9,415 nucleotides of DNA, taken from an uncultured Megamonas sp. (GTDB lineage Bacteria; Bacillota; Negativicutes; Selenomonadales; Selenomonadaceae). Where the stretch lies: positions 1-9,415 of the forward strand of contig USIX01000086.1 in NCBI GenBank assembly GCA_900554895.1. The letters are read 5' to 3'. The translations under genes and the position numbers were made by a program. The notes below the pieces were generated by a model. The model worked only from the letters and a program-made list of their open reading frames with translations. It was not told the DNA's origin and did no database searches. Numbering within the stretch: position 1 is the first letter of the stretch; each line of letters starts with the position of its first letter. Shown piece by piece: positions 1 through 6,387 of the stretch.

Positions 1-55
1 AAAAATTTTTAGATGCGTTTTTAGTTCAACTGTCTGAGCATAGCGAGTTTTGAAC
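1..55. repeat. 55-bp direct repeat, left copy
   Basis: These 55 bases are identical, base for base, to the last 55 bases of the window (9361-9415). Inside lies a short inverted pair, GTTCAA (24-29) and TTGAAC (50-55). An exact match confined to the two extreme ends is what a de Bruijn assembler leaves when a contig closes on itself or stops at a repeated k-mer. It could also be a real multicopy repeat core. The repeat itself is seen directly; its cause is inferred. Confidence 0.95.
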
Positions 56-127
56 ATTGCAAATAAAAATTTTTCTTTTTAAAGTGAAAATCTCTAGTGG
101 TGCACGAACCCAAGGCATTTCTTTTTC

Positions 128-163
128 GGCAACTTTTCTTTGTGCCTTCAAAGAAAAATTGCC
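128..163. repeat. Imperfect 15-bp inverted repeat (hairpin)
   Basis: The arm at 128-142 (GGCAACTTTTCTTTG) pairs with 149-163 (CAAAGAAAAATTGCC) around a 6-base loop. Fourteen of fifteen positions match, with one C-A mismatch. There is no T-run after it, so it does not read as a terminator. It resembles a REP-like intergenic palindrome. Confidence 0.65.
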
Positions 164-212
164 CGGCTCAATATAAGAATAAATTTAGAACTAATTCTTT
201 TCATATTATATT

Positions 213-231
213 GTGCCGAACCGGCACTTTT
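213..231 (+). terminator. Possible rho-independent terminator
   Basis: GTGCCG (213-218) and CGGCAC (222-227) form a 6-bp GC-rich stem with a 3-base loop, followed by TTTT (228-231). It has terminator shape for the plus strand, but no gene is visible upstream in the window, so it may simply be part of the repeat. Confidence 0.35.
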
Positions 232-247
232 AAAAATTTTTTCTTAA

Positions 248-562
248 GGTATATTTGAAGCATTTTCTGCTGGAACGGATATTGCGGAATGTATCAATGC
301 AGATGCCGTACGTATTATGAAAAATCTGGGCTACGGCGATATCAGCCGAGTGCAGAAACCGAAAACATTGAAAGATATACCGCCTGTCGATATTGTGATA
401 ACAATGGGCTGCAATGTGCAGTGTCCGTTTGTGCCATGCGAATATCGGGAGGACTGGGGACTGGACGACCCGACAGGCAAAGGCGATGAAGCCTTTTTGC
501 AGGCTGTCCGTGAAATAGAAGCGAAGATGAAAATTTTGACAGAACGAATTAAAAATATGTAG
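248..562 (+). pseudogene. arsC: 5'-truncated arsenate reductase / low-molecular-weight phosphatase (ArsC-like)
   Basis: The frame open from 248 to the TAG at 560-562 encodes 104 residues matching the back three quarters of the ArsC/LMW-PTP family. It shows FSAGT (6-10), the helix NADAVRIMKNLG (17-28), MGCNVQCPFVPC (53-64) with Cys55, Cys59 and Cys64, then EDWGLDDPTGK, the conserved tryptophan and Asp-Pro segment. Family members normally begin about 30 residues earlier with the P-loop CxxNxCRS, which carries the nucleophilic cysteine. That part is absent: an in-frame stop (245-247) and repeat DNA precede residue 1. A Met at 317 could start an 81-residue product, but it would lack the active site. 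Either the repeat has destroyed the gene or the assembly jumped here. An intact gene would reduce arsenate or dephosphorylate tyrosine in the cytoplasm. It converges on the HIT gene across a shared terminator. Confidence 0.8.
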
Positions 563-565
563 AGA

Positions 566-609
566 AAAACCGTTAAAGATTTTTCGTTATGAATATCTTT
601 AACGGTTTT
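566..609. terminator. Bidirectional terminator between arsC fragment and HIT gene
   Basis: Arms 566-580 (AAAACCGTTAAAGAT) and 595-609 are perfect 15-bp complements around a 14-base loop. A T-run follows on the plus strand (606-610) and an A-run precedes it, so the hairpin can end transcripts from both converging genes. It begins 4 bases after the arsC stop and ends 4 bases before the HIT gene's stop codon. Confidence 0.9.
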
Positions 610-612
610 TTA

Positions 613-1029
613 TTATTGCAGTTCATTTTTTATTTTGGCGATAATATCGGCATATTCAGCTTCTGATAAATATTTTTTGTCCGGGTTCATGAGGAAAATA
701 CCGCCCCACTCAAACCCGTCTTTATATTTCGGAACAAGATGAAAGTGCATATGTCCTGCCGTATCGCCGTATGCGCCGTAATTGATTTTGTCAGGCTTGA
801 ACAGTTTGTGAATAGCCGAAGCGACTTTAGCCATATCGTCAAAAAATGCCGCTCTTTCTTCGCTTGTAAGTTCCATCATTTCACTTACGTGTTTTTTCGG
901 TGCGACGATAACGCGGCCGAGATGACTTTGTTCCTTAAACAGATATACTTTGGCATTATCAAGTTCGCAGATTTTAATGCCGAACGGTTCGAGAAGTTTT
1001 CCTTCCATGCAGTAAGCGCAATTATTCAT
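613..1029 (-). CDS. HIT-family (histidine triad) hydrolase
   Basis: The 138-residue product is a soluble histidine-triad protein. The signature GHMHFHLVP lies at residues 92-100, with His93, His95 and His97. An N-terminal CxxC (Cys4, Cys7) resembles the zinc-binding pair of many bacterial HIT proteins. HIT proteins hydrolyse or transfer nucleotides from phosphoramidates and dinucleotides; the substrate here cannot be told. I place the start at 1029 because AAAGGA (1040-1045 on the opposite strand) is 10 bases upstream of that ATG. The alternative ATG at 1038 adds three residues but sits 1 base from the ribosome site. The gene has its own good promoter at 1065-1093 and ends at a two-way terminator. 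It follows pheT on the same strand but a terminator lies between them, so it is probably a separate transcript. Confidence 0.93.
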   Translation of the reverse strand: MNNCAYCMEGKLLEPFGIKICELDNAKVYLFKEQSHLGRVIVAPKKHVSEMMELTSEERAAFFDDMAKVASAIHKLFKPDKINYGAYGDTAGHMHFHLVPKYKDGFEWGGIFLMNPDKKYLSEAEYADIIAKIKNELQ

Positions 1030-1039
1030 TTTTACCATA

Positions 1040-1045
1040 TCCTTT
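1040..1045 (-). promoter_or_regulatory. Ribosome binding site deciding the HIT gene start
   Basis: The minus-strand sequence AAAGGA lies 10 bases before the ATG at 1029 and only 1 base before the ATG at 1038. The spacing favours the inner start. Confidence 0.65.
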
Positions 1046-1064
1046 TATTTTTTGATTTTTTTCA

Positions 1065-1093
1065 ATTCTACATCAAATGTCTTTCACTTTCAA
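1065..1093 (-). promoter_or_regulatory. Sigma-70-type promoter of the HIT gene
   Basis: On the minus strand, TTGAAA (1088-1093) and TAGAAT (1065-1070) are separated by exactly 17 bases. Each matches its consensus hexamer at 5 of 6 positions. The predicted start of transcription near 1058 leaves a leader of about 29 bases. Confidence 0.7.
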
Positions 1094-1173
1094 TAAAGGA
1101 TATTGCTGTCTTTATTTTATTTATAAATACTTTACAACAGCACTTTTTGAGAAAAAATACGGCAAACTATAAA

Positions 1174-1210
1174 AAATTGCACCTTGAAAAATAAAATCAA
1201 GGTGCAATTT
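1174..1210 (-). terminator. Rho-independent terminator of the pheST operon
   Basis: Arms 1174-1187 and 1197-1210 are perfect 14-bp complements (AAATTGCACCTTGA and its reverse complement) with a 9-base loop. Read on the minus strand the second arm runs into a stretch of six Ts. It lies 14 bases past the pheT stop codon. Confidence 0.88.
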
Positions 1211-1223
1211 CTTATTCATGCAG

Positions 1224-3659
1224 TTAAGCACGCAAATCAGCGTTAAAATCTTTTTGCAGTTTTGCTATGATTTTTTCGATGGCAGTATTTACTTCCGCGT
1301 CAGTCAGCGTTTTGTCGTTGGACTGGAATGTGAGGGCGAAGGCAAGGCTCTTTTTGCCCGCTTCAACCTGTTTGCCGGTATAAACATCGAATAAGGTTAT
1401 TTGAACAAGATTTTGACCGGCAGCTTTCGTCATAGCTTTTTCTATATCGGCGGAATTGATATCTAAAGCAACGAGCATAGCAAGGTCGCGGTTTATCGCC
1501 GGATATTTCGGCAGAGCTTTGTATTTAAAATCTTTTGCCATGTATTTCATGACCGTTTTAGCGTCAAGTTCAAAAATATAAACCGGTTTTGTAATACCAT
1601 AAGCGGCAAGAACCGCCGGATGAACTTCACCGATTGTTGCAAGCACATCGCGACCTTTTTTGAACAGTGCCGTTTTGCCCGGATGCATAGCATAATGAGT
1701 ACCTGCTTCAACCGTGTAGCGGGTAATACGCAGGTCAGCGAATAATTCTTCGATAATTCCTTTTGCATCGTAGAAATCTACCATATCATTTGACTGATTC
1801 CAAATATGAGTGTGGCGGCGACCCGTGATGGCACCGGCGATTTTGACCGTTTCGTTCGGCAGCTCCGTTACAGGCAGAGCTTTCGGGAAAAATACAGTAC
1901 CTACTTCAAAGAGAGCAACATCATCGTTTTTGCGGGCAAGGTTACGGGACAGATTATCAAATACACTGCTCAAAAGAGTGGTACGGATGAGCGGATATTC
2001 GTCAGAGAGCGGGTTCATAATAGGAATAGCCTGACGAAGTGCATCATCTTGCGGAATGTTTAATTTGTCGAAAGTAGCTTCATTCGTTAAAGCGAAGGAA
2101 ATTGTTTCACAAAGTCCCTGAGCGGATAAAGAGGCCTTTACCTTGTCGATGAAAGTCTGCTTATCGGACTGGCTGCCCTGCATGGAAGCACCTTCCGGCA
2201 GAGTGGACTTAATTTTATCATAACCGTACAGGCGGGCGATTTCTTCGGAAATATCGGCCATACGGCTTACATCATTGCGCCAGGACGGAACTTTTACAGT
2301 TATTTCTCCGTTTTCGTCCTTCGTTACCTCAAAACCGACGCTCGTAATAATAGAAAGCATGGTTTCTTTGGCGATTTCCGTGCCGAGATGTCCGTTAATC
2401 TGTTCCGGCGTGAACGTGATATATACCGGCTGTTTAGGGTTCGGATAAACATCGACGATACCGCGGCAGACGGTGCATGCTCCCATTTCCTGTAAAAGCT
2501 GAGCCGCTCTGTCTAAGGCTTTAATTGTCGTTTCGCTGTCAATGCCGCGTTCAAATCTGCCGGATGCTTCGGAAGATAAACCGCAGGCACGGGCAGTACG
2601 GCGGATGCACGGACCGTAGAAATCAGCTGACTCTAAAACAACGGTTGTAGTCTTATCAGTGATTTCCGTTTCAAAACCGCCCATAATACCTGCAAGACCG
2701 GCTGCTTTTTCCGTATCGGCAATGACGAGCATTTCGCCTTTTGCTTTGCGGGAAGTATCATCGAGCGTATGCAGTTCTTCACCTTCTACGGCACGGCGGG
2801 CGATTAACTTCTGACCTGCAATCTGGTCATAGTCGTACGCATGCATAGGATGACCCAGTTCAATCATGACAAAGTTCGTAACGTCGACAACGTTGTTGAT
2901 TGAACGGATGCCTGCACCTTCAAGACGCTGCTGCATCCATTCCGGCGAAGGACCGATTTTTACGTTTTTAAGCATACGAGTGGAAAAACGGGAACATAAA
3001 TCAGGGTCAGCGATTTCTACAGCGAAGATATCACTTAAATTTGTATCATCATCTTCATTCAATTTGATTTCCGGAAAATGCGGTTTATTACCCGTAATAG
3101 CAGCGATTTCACGCACAAGACCCATCACGCTGAAACAGTCGGCACGATTTGCCGTAAGTTCAAATTCCAAAACGACATCGTTTAATCCGAGTACGTCTTT
3201 TGCCGGAATACCGACAGGCGTATCAGCAGGCAGAATAAAAATACCTGTTTTCTGTTCTTCCGGCAGCTTTTCCAAATCGAGTTTTAATTCCTGCGCGGAG
3301 CAGAGCATACCGTTGGAAATGACACCGCGCAGTTTGCCTTTGGAAATTTTCATACCGTTCGGCAGATGAGCACCGACCATAGCAACAGGAACTACCTGTC
3401 CTTCAGCTACATTCTGCGCACCGGTAACAATGATGATATTTTCTTTCTGACCGACGTTCATGGTGCAGATTTGCAGATGGTCGGAGTTCTGATGCGGTTC
3501 GAGTTTTTCAATACGGCCTGTTACAACTTTTTCCAGACCTTCACCCGGGTCGATAATATTTTCAACCGGTATTCCCGCCATAGTCAGTTTATCAGCGAGC
3601 TGCTCCGGAGTTTCTGTAAAATCTATATAATCTTTAAGCCATTTAATTGAAACTTGCAT
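1224..3659 (-). CDS. pheT: Phenylalanine--tRNA ligase beta subunit
   Basis: At 811 residues this has the usual length of bacterial PheT, the beta chain of the cytoplasmic (alpha-beta)2 enzyme that charges tRNA-Phe. The N-terminal OB-fold tRNA-binding module spans roughly residues 39-150, with PHQNSDHLQICTMNVG (55-70) and ISNGMLCSAQELKL (114-127). The B3/B4 editing region, which in the family removes mischarged tyrosine, starts around 200. NRADC (171-175), the B5 segment and the catalytic-like core follow. The C-terminal ferredoxin-fold anticodon-binding domain covers about the last 95 residues and includes YPAINRDLAML. A strong AAGGAGG (3670-3676) lies 10 bases upstream of the ATG. The gene follows pheS by 20 bases, so both should be made from one T-box-controlled mRNA. 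No damage is seen. Confidence 0.98.
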   Translation of the reverse strand: MQVSIKWLKDYIDFTETPEQLADKLTMAGIPVENIIDPGEGLEKVVTGRIEKLEPHQNSDHLQICTMNVGQKENIIIVTGAQNVAEGQVVPVAMVGAHLPNGMKISKGKLRGVISNGMLCSAQELKLDLEKLPEEQKTGIFILPADTPVGIPAKDVLGLNDVVLEFELTANRADCFSVMGLVREIAAITGNKPHFPEIKLNEDDDTNLSDIFAVEIADPDLCSRFSTRMLKNVKIGPSPEWMQQRLEGAGIRSINNVVDVTNFVMIELGHPMHAYDYDQIAGQKLIARRAVEGEELHTLDDTSRKAKGEMLVIADTEKAAGLAGIMGGFETEITDKTTTVVLESADFYGPCIRRTARACGLSSEASGRFERGIDSETTIKALDRAAQLLQEMGACTVCRGIVDVYPNPKQPVYITFTPEQINGHLGTEIAKETMLSIITSVGFEVTKDENGEITVKVPSWRNDVSRMADISEEIARLYGYDKIKSTLPEGASMQGSQSDKQTFIDKVKASLSAQGLCETISFALTNEATFDKLNIPQDDALRQAIPIMNPLSDEYPLIRTTLLSSVFDNLSRNLARKNDDVALFEVGTVFFPKALPVTELPNETVKIAGAITGRRHTHIWNQSNDMVDFYDAKGIIEELFADLRITRYTVEAGTHYAMHPGKTALFKKGRDVLATIGEVHPAVLAAYGITKPVYIFELDAKTVMKYMAKDFKYKALPKYPAINRDLAMLVALDINSADIEKAMTKAAGQNLVQITLFDVYTGKQVEAGKKSLAFALTFQSNDKTLTDAEVNTAIEKIIAKLQKDFNADLRA

Positions 3660-3679
3660 TAAGAAATTGCCTCCTTGAA

Positions 3680-4705
3680 TTAAAATTGACGTAAGAAACG
3701 AACGTCATTATCGTAGAATAAGCGTAAGTCATCAATGCCGTAAGCGAGCATGGCAATACGTTCCACACCCATGCCGAATGCAAAGCCGCTGACTTTAGTC
3801 GGGTCATAGCCGCTCATTTCCAGTACATGCGGATGAACCATGCCTGCGCCTAAGATTTCCAGCCAGCCTGTACCTTTGCATACGCGGCATCCTTTACCCT
3901 TGCACATCACACAGGAAATATCCACTTCGGCGCTCGGTTCCGTAAACGGGAAGAAACTCGGACGGAAACGCACCTTCACATCTTCGCCGAATATCTGTTG
4001 CAGAAAGGTAACGAGCGTGCCTTTAAGGTCGGCAAAGCTGATATTCTTATCGATGCAGAGACCTTCAACCTGCGTGAACATCGGAGAATGAGTTGCATCA
4101 TAATCGTCGCGACGGTAAACGTGTCCCGGTGCTATGATGCGGATAGGACTGTTCGGTTCATGCGACTGCATGGTACGAGCCTGTACAGGAGAAGTCTGGC
4201 TTCTGAGCAGAATATCTTCTGTAATGTAAAAAGAGTCCTGCATATCGCGCGCCGGATGGTCTTTTGGCAGATTTAACGCTTCAAAGTTAAAATAATCGGA
4301 TTCAATCTGCGGACCTTCGGCAATGGAATATCCCATACTGGTAAAGATATTTTTGATATTGTTTAAAGTAACTGTAAGCGGATGAAGATGACCGAGGCTC
4401 TGGCGGCGACCCGGCAGAGTAACATCAATTTTTTCCGTTGCCAGACGGTTTTCAAGTTCAGCCTGTTTTAATTCAGCCTGTTTTGCGCTAATTGCTTCTT
4501 CCAGCTTTTGACGCGCCGCATTCACCATTTGACCTACACGCGGACGTTCTTCCGGGCTTAATTTGCCCATACCGCGCAAAATACTGGTAAGAGAGCCTTT
4601 TTTACCAAGATATTTTACACGCACATCATTCAGTGCATTAAGGTCTGAAGCACTGGATATTGAAGCCAGTGCTTCCTGCTGTAAACTATTGAGTTCCTGT
4701 TCCAT
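3680..4705 (-). CDS. pheS: Phenylalanine--tRNA ligase alpha subunit
   Basis: The 341-residue catalytic alpha subunit charges tRNA-Phe together with PheT. An N-terminal coiled coil covers about residues 1-90 and contacts tRNA in the family. The class II core follows: motif 2 at 197-214 ([18 protein letters not shown]) and motif 3 at 307-320 ([14 protein letters not shown]). A CxxC-x4-CxxC cluster (Cys265, 268, 273, 276) forms a small zinc-ribbon-like insert seen in many bacterial PheS proteins. I start the gene at 4705: TAGGAG (4714-4719) is 8 bases upstream and the protein then begins [12 protein letters not shown], as expected for PheS. The same frame stays open 66 codons further to a TTG at 4903, but that stretch is the T-box leader and not protein. 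Confidence 0.98.
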   Translation of the reverse strand: MEQELNSLQQEALASISSASDLNALNDVRVKYLGKKGSLTSILRGMGKLSPEERPRVGQMVNAARQKLEEAISAKQAELKQAELENRLATEKIDVTLPGRRQSLGHLHPLTVTLNNIKNIFTSMGYSIAEGPQIESDYFNFEALNLPKDHPARDMQDSFYITEDILLRSQTSPVQARTMQSHEPNSPIRIIAPGHVYRRDDYDATHSPMFTQVEGLCIDKNISFADLKGTLVTFLQQIFGEDVKVRFRPSFFPFTEPSAEVDISCVMCKGKGCRVCKGTGWLEILGAGMVHPHVLEMSGYDPTKVSGFAFGMGVERIAMLAYGIDDLRLFYDNDVRFLRQF

Positions 4706-4713
4706 TAAATTCA

Positions 4714-4719
4714 CTCCTA
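4714..4719 (-). promoter_or_regulatory. Ribosome binding site deciding the pheS start
   Basis: Minus-strand TAGGAG lies 8 bases before the ATG at 4705. It lies beyond the leader terminator, which fits translation only of read-through transcripts. Confidence 0.85.
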
Positions 4720-4729
4720 AATAAATTTG

Positions 4730-4950
4730 AACAAAAATAAAAGCCTCCGCCCCGGCAAGGGGCGAAAGCTGTGTTTCGCGGTACCACCCTAATTGATACT
4801 CAAATGCGTTAACGCCGCCGACGCTGTAACTACTCTGTTTCACTACAGAAGCTCCAAAGTGAACTTCAATTAATTTTTCTGTTATTGCTCTCAGCCAAGG
4901 CAATATTTTCTGTAAAAGAAAAAATAATCTACTCTCTTTTTCATCGCTTT
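4730..4950 (-). ncRNA. T-box riboswitch, phenylalanine-specific (pheST leader)
   Basis: The leader senses uncharged tRNA-Phe and lets transcription continue when it is abundant. Reading the minus strand, the base of stem I has a kink-turn-like pair, GATGA (4945-4941) opposite GGA (4855-4853), closed by AAAG/CTTT. AGAGAGTA (4937-4930) forms the left of the specifier loop. A helix of about 13 bp (from 4929 and back to 4867) tops it, with an inner ATTGC/GCAAT hairpin. The right side reads GAAG-TTC-ACT, giving the Phe codon TTC at 4863-4861. The canonical T-box AGGGTGGTACCGCG is at 4790-4777. The antiterminator pairs GGG and GCG with CGCCCC (4764-4759), leaving UGGUACC as the bulge. UGGU suits the ACCA end of tRNA-Phe. 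Confidence 0.95.
4742..4770 (-). terminator. T-box regulatory terminator
   Basis: A 12-bp stem (4770-4759 with 4753-4742, two G-U pairs, 5-base loop) is followed on the minus strand by TTTTATTTTT. Its first arm contains the CGCCCC needed by the antiterminator, so the two folds exclude each other. Confidence 0.92.
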
Positions 4951-4973
4951 GTTATATTACAATTTTACAAAAA

Positions 4974-5002
4974 AGTATAGCATAAATACTGTGCAAAGAC
5001 AA
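4974..5002 (-). promoter_or_regulatory. Promoter of the pheST operon
   Basis: On the minus strand TTGTCT (5002-4997) and TATACT (4979-4974) are 17 bases apart. The predicted start near 4967 gives a leader of about 260 bases, long enough for the whole T-box. The promoter starts 20 bases beyond the lysR stop, and I see no convincing terminator between them, so some read-through from lysR is possible. Confidence 0.72.
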
Positions 5003-5022
5003 GATTTTCTCAAAAGGCTCTT

Positions 5023-5919
5023 TTATGACATGGAAAATTTTTCTTTTAATTTATTCAAAAACAATTCGGCTGCCGGCGAAAAAATCTGGTATTTTTTCCA
5101 GACAATATCAAGACCGGATTCTATTTTCGGCGACAGCGGACGAAAGCACAGCGGGCTGCTGTCTGAAGTGTCCGCCAGCTTGTCAAGCGTTACGACATAA
5201 CCAATTCCCTGTTTTGCCATTACAGCAGCATTATAGACAAGATTGAATGTTGTAACTATATGGAGATTTTTCCACTCATCACCGAACCATTTAGCAAGTT
5301 CATTTGTTTCCATACGGCTTTGCAGAACCTGACGGGAAAAGATTAATGGCAGATTTGCCAAATCATGCACATTAATTTCACTTTTCTGCGCCAACGGACT
5401 GTCTTTAAGCATAATAACTCCCCAGCTGTCTTTTGCCGGAATATGAAGATAATCGTATTTTGTAATATCCGTCGGCTGAATTAAAAGACCGAAATCAAGC
5501 AATCCTTTATCAAGCCGTTCCGTTACATCTTCTGCATTGCCGCTATAAAGATGATAGTGAATATCAGGATAATCATTTTGCAGTTCATGGCAAACGGAAG
5601 CAACATAATTCATGGCTTCCGTTTCTCCCCCGCCAATATAGATATCACCACTTAAATTGCCTTTCATAGAAAAAAACTCCTGCTGCGTTTTATCTACTAA
5701 AGAAATTATCTCTTCCGCACGTTTGCGCAGTAACATCCCCTCAGCCGTCAGACTTATGCGATGACTGCCGCGGACAAAGAGTTTCTGTCCTAGTTTATCC
5801 TCCAAATCCTTAATTTGGCGCGAAAGTGTCGGCTGTGTTATATGCAGGGAATTTGCCGCACCGGTAATGGATTCTTCCCGAGCAATGGCAAGAAAATAAC
5901 GAAGTACGCGAATTTCCAT
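5023..5919 (-). CDS. LysR-family transcriptional regulator
   Basis: The 298-residue product has the full LysR layout. An N-terminal winged helix-turn-helix (about 1-60) has its recognition region at 18-37 (ITGAANSLHITQPTLSRQIK), followed by the wing LFVRGSHRISLTAEG (47-61). A linker helix and a periplasmic-binding-protein-like effector domain (about 90-290) follow. It should be a cytoplasmic, DNA-binding tetramer; the effector is unknown. AAAAGGAG (5929-5936) is 9 bases before the ATG. The gene is divergent from the small-protein/aldo-keto reductase unit, the usual layout for a LysR protein that controls its neighbour and itself. A dyad over its own -35 box fits autoregulation. The target assignment is inferred from position only. 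Confidence 0.95.
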   Translation of the reverse strand: MEIRVLRYFLAIAREESITGAANSLHITQPTLSRQIKDLEDKLGQKLFVRGSHRISLTAEGMLLRKRAEEIISLVDKTQQEFFSMKGNLSGDIYIGGGETEAMNYVASVCHELQNDYPDIHYHLYSGNAEDVTERLDKGLLDFGLLIQPTDITKYDYLHIPAKDSWGVIMLKDSPLAQKSEINVHDLANLPLIFSRQVLQSRMETNELAKWFGDEWKNLHIVTTFNLVYNAAVMAKQGIGYVVTLDKLADTSDSSPLCFRPLSPKIESGLDIVWKKYQIFSPAAELFLNKLKEKFSMS

Positions 5920-6001
5920 AATAATACACTCCTTTTATTCAAGGGCTCGTTTTTCTTGAACTTCCAAAAAATAATAACAGGATAATAAATATTTTTCTTT
6001 T

Positions 6002-6030
6002 AGCATAATTTTATAAAATATACCTGTCAA
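6002..6030 (-). promoter_or_regulatory. Promoter of lysR
   Basis: On the minus strand a perfect TTGACA (6030-6025) and TATGCT (6007-6002) are 17 bases apart. The predicted start near 5995 leaves a leader of about 75 bases. Confidence 0.7.
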
Positions 6031-6039
6031 GCATGGTAT
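6020..6039. promoter_or_regulatory. Candidate LysR-type operator overlapping the lysR -35 box
   Basis: ATACC (6020-6024) and GGTAT (6035-6039) are perfect 5-base inverted arms separated by 10 bases, and they straddle the TTGACA of the lysR promoter. LysR proteins typically bind interrupted dyads in divergent regions and repress their own gene. The spacing is not the classic T-N11-A core, so this stays a candidate. Confidence 0.4.
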
Positions 6040-6152
6040 TGCATAAAAACAAAGTATTTGTTATTTGGATTTTGGCATAATAAACTTTTAATATGAATAC
6101 GATTAAATGCGATTTATCATTTACATAAATATATAATGGTGGTGCAGTCAAT

Positions 6153-6383
6153 ATGGACAAGAAACAATTATTATTGCGTAACTTAAAAGACGCCGGTTGC
6201 AGTCAAAAATTGATTGAAAGATTTTTAGAACTTGAGCAGATGGGCAGAAAACAAGAACAGCTTCATTTACTGTTTATGTACAGAGCCGATTTACTGGAAC
6301 AATTACATGCCAGCCAGAGCAGACTGGACTGTCTTGATTACCTTGTTTATGAAATAAAGAATATGAATAAAAATCAGAGGTGA
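6153..6383 (+). CDS. Small helical protein resembling the C-terminal part of MerR regulators
   Basis: This 76-residue, charged, largely helical product has no signal peptide or membrane segment. Residues 1-25 (MDKKQLLLRNLKDAGCSQKL onward) look like a short helical pair. Residues 36-70, with LLEQLHASQSRLDCLDYLVY, look like the coiled coil that ends many MerR-family regulators (SQ..iDcLDyLiy). The DNA-binding half of MerR is missing, so it may act by protein contact. Cys16 and Cys60 are present. GGTGGTG (6138-6144) is 8 bases before the ATG. The stop TGA (6381-6383) overlaps the ribosome site of the aldo/keto reductase gene, leaving 4 bases between the genes, so they are almost certainly one operon, divergent from lysR. 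I do not know the function; the MerR likeness is by eye only. Confidence 0.8.
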   Translation: MDKKQLLLRNLKDAGCSQKLIERFLELEQMGRKQEQLHLLFMYRADLLEQLHASQSRLDCLDYLVYEIKNMNKNQR

Positions 6384-6387
6384 TTTT

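Larger units (their letters stand above)
1..247. repeat. Non-coding, hairpin-rich repeat region upstream of truncated arsC
   Basis: No reading frame of substance occurs here. The stretch holds the 55-bp end repeat, a right arm at 64-82 that matches in inverted form a left arm at 9353-9371, a long imperfect hairpin at 128-163, and a GC-rich hairpin at 213-227. AT content is high throughout. It ends abruptly where arsC-like coding sequence begins: an in-frame TAA at 245-247 is followed by recognisable protein from 248. The layout suggests an interspersed intergenic repeat family; copy number cannot be seen from this window. Confidence 0.6.

Noticed and set aside
1..247. Insertion sequence or MITE inserted in arsC
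   Set aside because: No transposase, no second boundary and no target duplication can be seen. Only one junction is in the window, so the mechanism stays open.
739..1194. 151-codon plus-strand open frame over the HIT gene
   Set aside because: It is antisense to a clear HIT gene, runs through that gene's promoter and the pheT terminator, and its low-complexity Phe/Ile-rich product resembles no family.
4706..4903. 66-codon N-terminal extension of PheS from a TTG
   Set aside because: The stretch is T-box leader RNA including the T-box sequence and terminator. PheS proteins begin at the Met at 4705, which has a good ribosome site.
6132..6137. Perfect TATAAT just upstream of the 76-residue gene
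   Set aside because: Used as a -10 box it would start transcription at about 6144, cutting off the GGTGGTG ribosome site at 6138-6144, and no -35 box is correctly placed. The real promoter is probably further upstream; weak candidates such as TTGTTA-N17-TAAACT exist.
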